NCBI GenBank assembly: GCA_001825675.1
Contig: MHYA01000155.1
Span: 1 to 53,317, forward strand
Length of the DNA: 53,317 nt
Reading direction: 5' to 3'
Source: Planctomycetes bacterium GWF2_42_9
GTDB lineage: Bacteria; Planctomycetota; Phycisphaerae; Sedimentisphaerales; UBA12454
Positions 19,491 to 28,235 of the stretch are shown in pieces. Within the stretch, counting starts at the first letter, position 1, and every line of letters starts with the position of its first letter. Below the pieces are notes generated by a model, which searched no databases, was not told the DNA's origin, and saw only the letters and a list, made by a program, of their open reading frames with translations. Both the position numbers and the translations under genes were made by a program.

Positions 19491-21614
19491 TTACAATTCA
19501 GTTGCGGCCAACCATTGCTCAACAAAATCGTTCAGATCATAAGAATCAACGCTGGTATTCTGATCCAAATCAGCCTTGAGATACATCAGTTGCGGATTAC
19601 TATTTGTTTGAATAATTGGATAGTCGCATTCAGCAGGATCTGTGCATGCCGTTCTGCTGATGGTTTCCATCCAATATTCTGCAAAGAACGCCATATCCTT
19701 AAAATTCACAATACAATCATGATTATAATCACCAGTGTAATAAGGTGTCCCAAGATCGCCGCAATTTACTGGATGCAAAACATCGAGCTGAACATTATCG
19801 ACATAGAAAGTTTCAGTGCCTGTATAGCTTGTGTTGGCAAACATAATTTGATCAATTCTGTAAAGCTTGGTGCTGAAATCATAATATTGTCCTAAATTAT
19901 CGTATCGAATGCCATCATAGATAACTGCGAATTTGCCTTTGCCCCAAGCGGCATCAGCTTCAACGGTTAGTGAAACATACTGATTGGTTATTGCAGGTGT
20001 TATTGGTGTAAACGTAGTACCATTCGCCAAATAACCCAAATACCTCGCTCCGCTATAATTATCAAAAGCGAGCGTTAAGCCTGTAGCAACATTTCTATTC
20101 TGTACAAGAATATTTACAGACCGTCCCGCGTTAGTTGCTGGTTCATATGTCCACGCAGACAACTTTATATTTGTATAAACATTTGAATCTATCGCTAAAT
20201 TCTTATATAGCCACGATGCCTTCTGAATTACAACGGCAAGACTGCCATCTCGGCTCGGAGTGGTTGTTTTAAACGCACCGCTTTCATTAAACCATGAATC
20301 AAAGCTATTAACCACGTCAAGATTAAAATCACTGCTGCTGGGAACCATAGGTTCAGATGAAAACTCAATTTTTACATCATCGACGTATGTTTTGTTATCG
20401 TAATCATAATTGGCATTGCTGTACATCACCTTCTGGATCTTTGGTATATTGTCATAATACTTATATCCATTGCCTCCATTGTCATACCTGACGCCGTTAT
20501 ACGTTACCACTGTATAACCCCTGATGCCTGAAGGAGGATTTCCTGAACCGGCAACAATAGGATTTCCCATATCGCTTTCCAACTTTAATTCAACATACTG
20601 ATCGGTGATAATTGGACAAATATTTGTCCACACGCCGGAGCTGCTTGATTGCAGCATCCTAACGCCATTGACATCGTCAATTTTTAGGGACATTCCTGTA
20701 ACATTTGTGGATTGCAACAAGAGATTAAGCCCCCTGCCATATCCAATGTTGCTGCTTGATTCATAAAGCTGCATAGTCCATATCATGTGATTATATGGCA
20801 ATCCATCACCATTTAAATCAAGCCATAACCAAGTTCCGGATTTTATTTCTACTGCCTCACCTGTTGTTCCTACTATTGGACTTGTCACCTTTGCTGGTCT
20901 GCCGCTGCCTTGCCAGCCGCTAAAATAACCAATTGAATTGAAATTATCATATTTTGGAAGTAGATAGCTGAAACTTTTTGCGACTCTGACATTATCAATA
21001 CGATTCCACGTTCCTGTTGCTGCGTTGGGATTGTTGAACATTACCATGTTAATCCTGGTTAATGCCTTAGAAAATGGAAAGCCTAAGTCGCCTGTATCAT
21101 TGTAGTCTATACCATCGTATGTAAAAGCAAATTGGTTGGCATCACAATCTGCCTGGATCTTAATTTCCACCCATTTATTTAAAATTGCCGGAGTAATCGG
21201 ATGAAATGTAGTTCCAACTTTATAACCAACATACCTAACACCACCAACATTTGAAAAGGTAACCGTAGGACCTGTTGCACTACCTGCACTTTGCAGCAAA
21301 ATTCCAATTGATTCACTGTTTTTTGTCACATTTTCGCTTGGCTCATAAACATACGCCGACAAAGACAATGTTTTATAATAAGGTGTATCTGCACTAAAAT
21401 CTAAACTTAGCCAGTTTTGGTCGGTTAGCTTTAGACACTCTGTTCCATTTATACCATTCAAATCTTTCACAACACCAGTATGTGTCCAACCGTCAAAATC
21501 ACCGGTTGTATCAAAGTTGCTATATTTTGGTATGACTGAAGCATTTGAAAATACAGAAGCCATAAATAACATCAAAAAGGCGGACAAACTTATTCCGGAA
21601 AATTTCATATTCAC
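19491..21614 (-). CDS. secreted protein with three tandem beta-modules and dockerin-like tail
   Basis: 707 residues with a signal peptide (1-25). Three successive modules of about 190-200 residues occupy about 27-215, 218-425 and 430-620. Each has the same landmarks: a start like 'YxNF(D/N)xxGxFxGW', 'YEPSxNxxRSxNILLQ', 'ITPAIxxQYVxLxxEAD', 'YNGxxYDNxGxxY' and an end like 'MFxNxxYxxxxTFYVDNV'. The tail holds two EF-hand-like dockerin repeats (GDYNHDCIVNFKDMAFFAEYWM-type and DLDQNTSVDSYDLNDFVEQWL-type). No catalytic motif is seen. The modules resemble jelly-roll sugar-binding or lectin domains, so an outer-surface glycan-capturing role is inferred. It is the second gene of the operon. Confidence 0.8.
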   Translation of the reverse strand: MNMKFSGISLSAFLMLFMASVFSNASVIPKYSNFDTTGDFDGWTHTGVVKDLNGINGTECLKLTDQNWLSLDFSADTPYYKTLSLSAYVYEPSENVTKNSESIGILLQSAGSATGPTVTFSNVGGVRYVGYKVGTTFHPITPAILNKWVEIKIQADCDANQFAFTYDGIDYNDTGDLGFPFSKALTRINMVMFNNPNAATGTWNRIDNVRVAKSFSYLLPKYDNFNSIGYFSGWQGSGRPAKVTSPIVGTTGEAVEIKSGTWLWLDLNGDGLPYNHMIWTMQLYESSSNIGYGRGLNLLLQSTNVTGMSLKIDDVNGVRMLQSSSSGVWTNICPIITDQYVELKLESDMGNPIVAGSGNPPSGIRGYTVVTYNGVRYDNGGNGYKYYDNIPKIQKVMYSNANYDYDNKTYVDDVKIEFSSEPMVPSSSDFNLDVVNSFDSWFNESGAFKTTTPSRDGSLAVVIQKASWLYKNLAIDSNVYTNIKLSAWTYEPATNAGRSVNILVQNRNVATGLTLAFDNYSGARYLGYLANGTTFTPITPAITNQYVSLTVEADAAWGKGKFAVIYDGIRYDNLGQYYDFSTKLYRIDQIMFANTSYTGTETFYVDNVQLDVLHPVNCGDLGTPYYTGDYNHDCIVNFKDMAFFAEYWMETISRTACTDPAECDYPIIQTNSNPQLMYLKADLDQNTSVDSYDLNDFVEQWLAATEL

Positions 21615-21654
21615 TTCTCCATATTTTATATAACTTGTTACTTTGTATTTTGCT

Positions 21655-21687
21655 CAATCTCGGCAAACATAGTGCTTGCCGAGATTG
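21655..21687 (-). promoter_or_regulatory. strong intercistronic hairpin
   Basis: CAATCTCGGCAA and TTGCCGAGATTG form a perfect 12-bp stem with a 9-base loop between the PEP-CTERM gene and the three-module gene. On the minus strand no T-run follows, so it more likely protects the upstream message or lowers read-through than fully ends transcription. Confidence 0.7.
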
Positions 21688-21706
21688 AAACATAACTTGA
21701 ATTTTT

Positions 21707-22465
21707 TTATGCTTTCTTTTTACGAAATGCCAATGCCCCCAAAGCCAATATAGCGATTGTGCACGGCTCTGGCACTATAATACTTACATCATCAATAGTT
21801 GTTCTGCTGACAACGGCCGAACCATTTGTATTACTAAACTGAACTCTGCTAATCTCATTGATAGGTTGATAAAAACTGTATCCATTGCCATTATTATTGT
21901 ACATTACCCCATTATATTGAACTGTAAATGTATCACTAATCGTACTGGCACTTATTGTTAATTGACTCCATTGATCCATAACTATTGAAGCAATTACATC
22001 TTCAACCAACAACGCCGTACCCGGATTAGCAGGATTGTCTATGTTATAGTAATGCACAAGACTTCTCACGCCATTCTTAACCTTTATGCGAAGATTTGGA
22101 CCAACATAGCCTACGGTCGTAGTATCCTGGAGTGCAATGTTGAGCGATTGGTCGTTAGCATTGGCCGAATACTCGTACATCCAAAACGAAAGTTGCATTT
22201 GTGTATACGAACCTGGGTCGCTTGCAAAATCCTTGTAGACATAGCTCGGGTAACCACCCTTGGCTCTTACGTTAACTGCTTCTCCGGTACCACCATGGAC
22301 AATCGTTGTTTCTTTTGTAGCCACCCCTGTTTTAGTCCAATCTTCATAACTTCCTGCTGTGTTAAAATTATTAAATGACGGTATGATCGTCGCCAACACA
22401 TAAGAAGATTGAGACAACACAAAAACCAATGTAACCAGAACTGCTGTTTTTAATTTAATAATCAT
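21707..22465 (-). CDS. PEP-CTERM-anchored single-module surface protein
   Basis: 252 residues: signal peptide (1-25), one copy of the same beta-module as in the two secreted proteins downstream (FNNFNTAGSYEDWTKTG, MYEYSAN, YNGVMYNNNGNGY, TTIDDV), and a C-terminal sorting signal. That signal is VPEP, a short hydrophobic helix (CTIAILALGALAF) and the basic end RKKKA, the form recognised by exosortase. A Cys directly follows PEP. It is the first gene of the minus-strand operon, with a strong GGAGG ribosome site about 9 bases before the ATG and the LacI-type operator about 140 bp upstream. It is probably an abundant cell-surface glycan-binding protein. No enzymatic motif is visible. Confidence 0.85.
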   Translation of the reverse strand: MIIKLKTAVLVTLVFVLSQSSYVLATIIPSFNNFNTAGSYEDWTKTGVATKETTIVHGGTGEAVNVRAKGGYPSYVYKDFASDPGSYTQMQLSFWMYEYSANANDQSLNIALQDTTTVGYVGPNLRIKVKNGVRSLVHYYNIDNPANPGTALLVEDVIASIVMDQWSQLTISASTISDTFTVQYNGVMYNNNGNGYSFYQPINEISRVQFSNTNGSAVVSRTTIDDVSIIVPEPCTIAILALGALAFRKKKA

Positions 22466-22604
22466 AATTTCCTTCCTCCATTAAAAAAGATAAACTATTT
22501 TAACATAAAACTTCATCCAACAAACAAACTTAAACCAAATTCCAATTGCCCCCTTTCTTCGAAACCATGATAATACAAAGTAACTTCATACTCGATTGAA
22601 CACT

Positions 22605-22633
22605 ACGATAACACGCGTTATCAAATTAGTCAA
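22605..22633 (-). promoter_or_regulatory. probable promoter of the minus-strand operon
   Basis: On the minus strand TTGACT (-35, 22628-22633) is followed after 17 bases by TATCGT (-10, 22605-22610), a good sigma70-type layout. The GATAAC palindrome lies in the spacer and overlaps the -10. Transcription would begin near 22598 and leave a leader of about 130 bases before the PEP-CTERM gene. Confidence 0.6.
22607..22622. promoter_or_regulatory. LacI-type operator, GATAAC-N4-GTTATC
   Basis: GATAACACGCGTTATC has perfect 6-bp arms around a CG-containing centre, the form typical of LacI-family sites. It sits between the -35 and -10 of the minus-strand promoter, where a bound repressor would block RNA polymerase. 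The divergently encoded LacI-family protein is the obvious candidate ligand. Confidence 0.65.
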
Positions 22634-22675
22634 GCAAAAAACTGCCTTTTTTTAACTAATTTTAAAATAATTATC

Positions 22676-22703
22676 TTGCATTTCCATCACCACCTATTAC
22701 AAT
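22676..22703 (+). promoter_or_regulatory. probable promoter of the LacI-transporter operon
   Basis: TTGCAT at 22676-22681 and TACAAT at 22698-22703 are separated by 16 bases. The -10 box is immediately followed by GATAAC repeats. The LacI gene starts 41 bases later, with AAAGGA as ribosome site. Confidence 0.5.
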
Positions 22704-22729
22704 GATAACATAAGATAACTTGGTTTATC
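22704..22729. promoter_or_regulatory. second GATAAC operator region
   Basis: Two direct GATAAC copies (22704-22709 and 22714-22719) are spaced 10 bp apart, about one helical turn. The second forms an imperfect palindrome, GATAACTTGGTTTATC (22714-22729). It lies just downstream of the -10 box of the lacI-like gene and suggests autorepression. Confidence 0.5.
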
Positions 22730-22743
22730 ACTAAAGGAATCAA

Positions 22744-23796
22744 ATGACTATTTCAGGTTTAACACGCGGCAAAAACAGGGTCACAATGGCCGATATCGCT
22801 ACTATTGCCGGAGTATCGCGATCAGCTGTATCAGCCGTTTTGAATAACCGGGTCGAAAATATAAGAGTAGGTAAGGAAACTCGTGAAAAGATTGAAAAAA
22901 TTGTTCGCCAAACCGCTTTTCGCTCAAATGCTTTTGGGAAAGCCCTTGCTTCGGGCAAAAGCAATTTGATTGGGTTAGTGGTCAAATATATATCTGACTC
23001 ATTTATGCCAAGTTGCGTTGAAGCAATTGAAGATGTCGCTGAAAGTTTAGGCTGTGGCGTACTATTAATGACAACTCGCGACTACGGCAAAACGCGACAG
23101 GCTGATGTTATGAATTTCGTTACTGGAAAATGGGTTGATGGGATTATACTTGCATCTGAATGCGAGGCCGATCAAAGCACTAAAGCATTTATGGAACAAA
23201 GAAAAACTCCAGTAGTTTATTTAGCACACATACCTAAAAATGCTTTAACAAATTCTGGCACAGTTTGCGTCAACGGTACTGCAATTGGAACAATGGGAAT
23301 ACAACACCTGATTTCAAAAGGACACAAACACATCGCATGTATAGGCATGAGCGAGTGGGTCAAAAGTGGTGTCAACGATGGAGTAAATGTTACACCTTCT
23401 GATAAGAAACTGGATGTAGAGTTTTGGTCTTGTGATTATGGTTCAAACAACCCTATGTTTGAAATTTTTGAACGATGGAACAAAACTATTCACAAACCAA
23501 CCGCACTATTTTTCAATGGTGACAACTTTGCCTGTGATTTTATCAATATGGCAGTGAGAGCAGGTATTAGAATACCACAAGATGTGGCATTGATGGGTGT
23601 TAACGATATTCCGGAAGCTGCAAAGGCAATTTATCCATTGACCACAATACGCCAGCCAAAATATGAACAGGCGGAAGTTGCGTGTAAACTTCTTTTTGAG
23701 ATGATTGACGGTAAACCAGGAAGAGAGATTATGCTCGACCCTGAATTAATTGAACGTGAAACCACAAGGCTTGGTCCTAATATTACATCATTGTAA
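22744..23796 (+). CDS. LacI-family transcriptional regulator
   Basis: 350 residues. The N-terminal helix-turn-helix is clear at about 14-60 (VTMADIATIAGVSRSAVSAVLNNR, then the hinge region). The periplasmic-binding-protein-like effector domain follows from SNLIGLVVKYISDSF to the C-terminus (GVNDIPEAAKAIYPLTTIRQP). It binds a sugar effector and controls operators with dyad symmetry. It is transcribed away from the glycan operon, and GATAAC-type sites lie in both promoters of the shared 278-bp region, so it probably represses both arms until an oligosaccharide or sugar is present. The effector cannot be named. AAAGGA lies five bases before the ATG. Confidence 0.95.
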   Translation: MTISGLTRGKNRVTMADIATIAGVSRSAVSAVLNNRVENIRVGKETREKIEKIVRQTAFRSNAFGKALASGKSNLIGLVVKYISDSFMPSCVEAIEDVAESLGCGVLLMTTRDYGKTRQADVMNFVTGKWVDGIILASECEADQSTKAFMEQRKTPVVYLAHIPKNALTNSGTVCVNGTAIGTMGIQHLISKGHKHIACIGMSEWVKSGVNDGVNVTPSDKKLDVEFWSCDYGSNNPMFEIFERWNKTIHKPTALFFNGDNFACDFINMAVRAGIRIPQDVALMGVNDIPEAAKAIYPLTTIRQPKYEQAEVACKLLFEMIDGKPGREIMLDPELIERETTRLGPNITSL

Positions 23797-23807
23797 GGAG
23801 CACGATT

Positions 23808-25796
23808 TTGAATTGGATAGACTGGTCAATCGTGTTAGGGCTTTTCACTATAATTACCCTGGTTGTGCTTTTTACCAAAATATACATGCATAGTGTGGCC
23901 GATTTTCTCGCTGCCAATAGATGTGCAGGCAGATATATAATCTGTGTTGCCGATGGAATGGCAGACCTTGGTGCCGTAACTTTTATATTCAGCTTTGAAA
24001 TGTACTTTTTTTCAGGTTTTAGCCCCTATTGGTGGAGCCTGATGACACTGCCTATAAGCCTTATTATAGCGCTTTCAGGCTGGGTTATCTATCGGTACCG
24101 GCAAACCAGAGCGATGACATTAGCACAATTTTTCGAAGCGCGTTACAGCCGCAAATTTCGGATTTTTGCAGGAATTCTTGCTTCAACTTCCGGGCTACTC
24201 AACTTTGGAATATTTCCCGCTGTGGGCGCAAGATTTTTTGTTTATTTTTGCGGGTTACCTGAAACCGCATTTTCAATCTTTGGCATAAATATTTCGACTT
24301 TTGCCGTTACAATGGCAATACTTCTCGGCACATCTCTTTGGTACACATTTTCCGGCGGGCAAATTACCATAATCGTTACTGACTTCCTTCAGGGCATTTT
24401 TTGTAATATTGTTATAATAGTCATTGTAATAGGGATTTTAGTTACCTTTGGATGGGAGCGTATAACAGAAGGCCTTATGGCAGCACCTCCTGAAAAATCA
24501 ATGCTTCATCCATTTCATTCAGCAGCCAGTGATTTCGGTATATGGTACTGGTTTATTGGTGTTTTTGGCGCTTTTTATAATTTTATGGCATGGCAGGGTA
24601 ATCAGGGATTTAATTGTTCGGCAAAAACTCCTCACGAAGCAAGAATGGCTCGCGTTCTCGGCAGTTGGCGAAGCATCACACGTGTTATAGTGCTCCTAAT
24701 GTTGCCAATCACAGCTTTTGCTGTTATGAATCATGCGGATTATAGTTCGGTTGCAAATAACATAAATACTTCTTTAAATCAAATCCCTAATCCGACCATA
24801 AAAGGACAAGTTACTGTCCCGATTATACTAAGACATATTCTTCCAATCGGATTCATGGGTATGTTCTGCGCTGTAATGCTGGCCGCATTCATAAGCTCAC
24901 ATAATACATATTTACACTCTTGGGGAAGTATAATAATTCAGGACGTCATCTTGCCCTTGCGGAAAAAGAAAGAATTGAGTCCACAGGAACATATCCGTTA
25001 TCTGCGAATCTCGATTATAGCCGTAGCCGTATTCATATTCTTGTTTAGCCTGTTCTTTCGTCAGACTCAATACATTCTTATGTATTTCGCCGTTACTGGT
25101 GCCATTTGGCTTGGAGGCGCAGGCTCTGTAATAATAGGCGGTTTGTACTGGAAAAAAGGCACTACACTTGCGGCTTGGTGTTCTATTATAAGCGGTTCAT
25201 CGATTGCTGTTATAGGTATGGTTCTTCAGCAAATTTGGCCTATGATCTATAATAACGAAGCAAAGTTTCCAATCAATAGCCAGTGGATTTACTTCATTGC
25301 AATGGCCTGTTCAGTTATAATCTATATTGTCATAAGCTTATTACAAAATCAAAACTTTAATTTAGATAAAATGCTGCATCGGGGCGAATATGCGATTGCC
25401 GAAGACGGCATACAACCACAAAACTTCAAAACTAACTGGCTTTTCAAGGCGCTTGGCATAACAGCAGAATTTACTTTAATAGATAAAATTATATTCTTTG
25501 CAGCTATGGTCTATTCGCTGGGATGGTGGTGCGTTTTCCTGTGTGGGTGCCTATGGAACATTATAAAAGATGTACCGGACAGCTCATGGATGCGTTTTTG
25601 GCATTTCAAAATAATTTTTGATCTTATTCTGGGAATTTTTGTTACTGTCTGGTTTACAACCGGCGGAGCTAGAGATTTATTGGGTATGTTAAAAACACTT
25701 AAGGCTAAAAGAATTGATAACGATGATGATGGAGTAGTTAGAGCAACAGCTTCTATTCCAAAAACTGAAATAAATATGACTACTATTGAGAAATAA
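23808..25796 (+). CDS. sodium:solute symporter (SSS) family transporter
   Basis: 662 residues with about 13-14 hydrophobic segments. It starts NWIDWSIVLGLFTIITLVVLF and contains the SSS-type stretches ADFLAANRCAGRY, TYSGG-like LWYTFSGGQITIIVTDFLQG and GAIWLGGAGSVIIGGLYWKKG. It imports a sugar or sugar acid with sodium across the inner membrane. The start codon is TTG at 23808, fixed by AAGGAG seven bases upstream. Only 11 bases separate it from the lacI-like gene, so the two are cotranscribed. A clear paralogue lies at 48845-51187 and carries an extra soluble insertion that is absent here. The substrate is likely a product of the neighbouring glycosidases. Confidence 0.93.
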   Translation: MNWIDWSIVLGLFTIITLVVLFTKIYMHSVADFLAANRCAGRYIICVADGMADLGAVTFIFSFEMYFFSGFSPYWWSLMTLPISLIIALSGWVIYRYRQTRAMTLAQFFEARYSRKFRIFAGILASTSGLLNFGIFPAVGARFFVYFCGLPETAFSIFGINISTFAVTMAILLGTSLWYTFSGGQITIIVTDFLQGIFCNIVIIVIVIGILVTFGWERITEGLMAAPPEKSMLHPFHSAASDFGIWYWFIGVFGAFYNFMAWQGNQGFNCSAKTPHEARMARVLGSWRSITRVIVLLMLPITAFAVMNHADYSSVANNINTSLNQIPNPTIKGQVTVPIILRHILPIGFMGMFCAVMLAAFISSHNTYLHSWGSIIIQDVILPLRKKKELSPQEHIRYLRISIIAVAVFIFLFSLFFRQTQYILMYFAVTGAIWLGGAGSVIIGGLYWKKGTTLAAWCSIISGSSIAVIGMVLQQIWPMIYNNEAKFPINSQWIYFIAMACSVIIYIVISLLQNQNFNLDKMLHRGEYAIAEDGIQPQNFKTNWLFKALGITAEFTLIDKIIFFAAMVYSLGWWCVFLCGCLWNIIKDVPDSSWMRFWHFKIIFDLILGIFVTVWFTTGGARDLLGMLKTLKAKRIDNDDDGVVRATASIPKTEINMTTIEK

Positions 25797-25821
25797 TTAT
25801 ACTCCAAGGAGTTCACTGAAA

Positions 25822-26835
25822 ATGAATATTATAGAGAAAAATAAAACTTCCATGAATTTGAAGAAACTTGAAACGATTTCTGTTAAAACTACAAGTAAAG
25901 TACCTTATATAGTTAAGCTCAAAAAGTATGAAGGGAATCCCATTTTGAAACCTAATCACAATAAATGGGAAGACAGAAATGTATATAATGCTGCTGCAAC
26001 TGTTTATAACGGAAAGGTATACCTTCTTTACCGCGCTGAAGGATATGATGAATTGAGAGAAGGTTTAAAATGGGAATGCCCTATTACACGATTAGGACTG
26101 GCAATTTCAGAAAATGGCTTTGATATAAATTATAGATCTCCACAAGCAGTTTTTGACAGAGACAAGAAAGACCCTTGGCGTGAGTATGGATGCGAAGATC
26201 CTCGCATCTCGAAAATCGGCGACACATATTATATCGTTTTCGTAAGTATGTCACGTTTCGGCTACACAGGAGACAGGCTTGGTCTTGCTACAACAAAGGA
26301 TTTTAAAACATTTCATAATCATGGGTTGATTATGAAAGAATTCGAACAGCGTACAAGTGGTTTGCTGCCTGGAAAAATTAATGACTATTACGCATTGTTT
26401 CATCGTCCAATGCCTAATATGTGGATAAGTTACAGTAAGGACTTGAAAACATGGGAAAGAATGAAGTGCATACTTCAGACAAAAGATAGTTCATGGTATG
26501 AAAACAAGCTTGGGATAGGAGCCCCTCCGATAGAAACTGAACATGGATGGCTGCTGTTCTGGCACGGAAAAAACAACAAGGCTGAATACCGTCTCGGTAT
26601 AATGCTTCTTGACAAAAACGATCCATCTAAAATAATTAAATTCCAGGAAGAGCCTATCTTGGAGCCGCAGGAAGAATATGAATTAAAAGGGTATGTCGCA
26701 AATACAGTTTACACCAACGGTGCTGTCCTTTTGAAAGATAAATTTTTCGTTTATTATGGATGCAGTGATAAATATCTCTCTGTGGCAACCATTAATTATG
26801 ATGAAATAGATTATTGGTGCAAACAAAAGGTCTAA
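25822..26835 (+). CDS. GH130 mannoside phosphorylase/hydrolase-like enzyme
   Basis: About 337 residues from the ATG at 25822, which has AAGGAG ten bases upstream; a longer start at 25786 would overlap the transporter gene. GH130 five-bladed propeller motifs are present: NPIL, RNVYNAAATVYNGKVYLLYRA, GCEDPRI (Asp is the catalytic acid region), HRPMPNMW, LGIGAPPIETEHGWLLFWHG and YRLGIMLLDKNDPSK. Known members phosphorolyse beta-1,4-mannosides (mannosylglucose, mannobiose, mannosyl-GlcNAc) or hydrolyse beta-1,2-mannosides. The sequence is closest in style to the mannooligosaccharide/Man-GlcNAc branch, but the subfamily is not certain. It is intracellular and in the same operon as an AGE-family epimerase. 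Confidence 0.9.
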   Translation: MNIIEKNKTSMNLKKLETISVKTTSKVPYIVKLKKYEGNPILKPNHNKWEDRNVYNAAATVYNGKVYLLYRAEGYDELREGLKWECPITRLGLAISENGFDINYRSPQAVFDRDKKDPWREYGCEDPRISKIGDTYYIVFVSMSRFGYTGDRLGLATTKDFKTFHNHGLIMKEFEQRTSGLLPGKINDYYALFHRPMPNMWISYSKDLKTWERMKCILQTKDSSWYENKLGIGAPPIETEHGWLLFWHGKNNKAEYRLGIMLLDKNDPSKIIKFQEEPILEPQEEYELKGYVANTVYTNGAVLLKDKFFVYYGCSDKYLSVATINYDEIDYWCKQKV

Positions 26836-26936
26836 TTGCTATTGAACATAAGGGTGTTTTCGCCTATTGCATGTTTTGCTTTACAGATTTTGAGCCTTCG
26901 CAATAAAAACATTATTTTTAGTAATGATAATAAATT

Positions 26937-28235
26937 ATGAACAATTTTAATTATGATGTAGTTGTCATTGGTGGAGGCCCTGCCGGATTCGGTGCTGCTC
27001 TTGCTTCTGCCCGACAAGGCGCAAAAACCGCCCTAATTGAGCAATATGGCTTTTGTGGTGGGATGGCTACCGCTGCAAACGTCAGCGTCTACGCAAATTT
27101 CCCAGCGGGTACAAAAAATGTGGCCTCCAATATTTTCAATGAATTCACAACAGAATTGATCCATTCAGGCGGTGCATATAAAGCTGTAAACGCATGGGTT
27201 ATGACAAACCCGGAGGATATCAAACATCTTTTAGACACCATGCTTTGTAACGCGAAGGTGGATCTGTTTTATCACTGTAAATTGTCCGAGGTTAAGACTG
27301 TTGAAGGCAAAGTTACCTCCATTACTGCAATAGGTAAATCGGGAGTAAAATTCGATTTCACTGCTCGGTTATACATTGATACAACTGGCGATGCCGAAGC
27401 TGCTTATCTTGCTGGTGCACAATTACAGGCCAAGTTAGATGCCGGATCATATCAGCCAATGACTATGATATGCACACTAGCCAACGTTAATATACAATCT
27501 GCTGTAAAAGCAGGTGCACATCTTATCGACTCTAAATACCTCTTTTGGGGCAATGGTGACGATTCGCTAAATCGGATTGTTGAGATTGCCAAATCAAATA
27601 ACGAATGGAAAATTCCGCGTGATTCTCTTGCAATGCTATGGTCTGATCCACGTTGCCCTGAAGTAATATCCATAAATGGCACACGAATTTCTGGCTTCAA
27701 TGGCTGCGATTCATATTCACTATCGCAGGCTGATATCGAGGGGCGCCGACAAGTTCGATTTGTAGTCGAATTCCTTAATAAATATGTTCCAGGATTTGAA
27801 AAGGCTGGCATTATCAAGACCGCTGCACAAATTGGGGTGAGAGAGACAAGAAGAATTGCAGGTCAATATCTTCTAACCGAAGACGATGTACTCCAGTGCA
27901 GACATTTTCCCGACGAAATTGCCATGTCTGCTTATCCAATTGATGTACATAAATCCAATGCGAATGGCGTCGACTACCACGACCTTCCACATGGTAAATG
28001 TTATGGAATACCATATCGCTGTCTCTTAAGCAGTGTGGACAACCTTCTCGTTGCCGGTCGTGCAATTAGCGCAACACATAATGCTGCCGGCTCTACACGT
28101 GTAATGCCGGTCTGCATGAGTACTGGCGAAGCAGCCGGTACAGCTGCCGCTATTTCTTGCAGGGATAACATAATATTAAAAAATATTAACATTACTTTAC
28201 TTCAAAAAAAAATATTAGGACTGATTCTTGGATAA
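26937..28235 (+). CDS. FAD-dependent oxidoreductase
   Basis: 432 residues. The N-terminal Rossmann motif [21 protein letters not shown] (Gly12-x-Gly-x-x-Gly17) is followed by [14 protein letters not shown]. The second FAD-contact motif [15 protein letters not shown] and the C-terminal [32 protein letters not shown] are typical of the FAD_oxidored family common in planctomycete and Bacteroidetes glycan loci. The substrate of this group is mostly unknown; oxidation of a sugar or a modified sugar is likely from context. No signal peptide. A 101-bp gap precedes it. It overlaps the AGE epimerase gene by eight bases, so translation is coupled. Confidence 0.9.
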   Translation: MNNFNYDVVVIGGGPAGFGAALASARQGAKTALIEQYGFCGGMATAANVSVYANFPAGTKNVASNIFNEFTTELIHSGGAYKAVNAWVMTNPEDIKHLLDTMLCNAKVDLFYHCKLSEVKTVEGKVTSITAIGKSGVKFDFTARLYIDTTGDAEAAYLAGAQLQAKLDAGSYQPMTMICTLANVNIQSAVKAGAHLIDSKYLFWGNGDDSLNRIVEIAKSNNEWKIPRDSLAMLWSDPRCPEVISINGTRISGFNGCDSYSLSQADIEGRRQVRFVVEFLNKYVPGFEKAGIIKTAAQIGVRETRRIAGQYLLTEDDVLQCRHFPDEIAMSAYPIDVHKSNANGVDYHDLPHGKCYGIPYRCLLSSVDNLLVAGRAISATHNAAGSTRVMPVCMSTGEAAGTAAAISCRDNIILKNINITLLQKKILGLILG

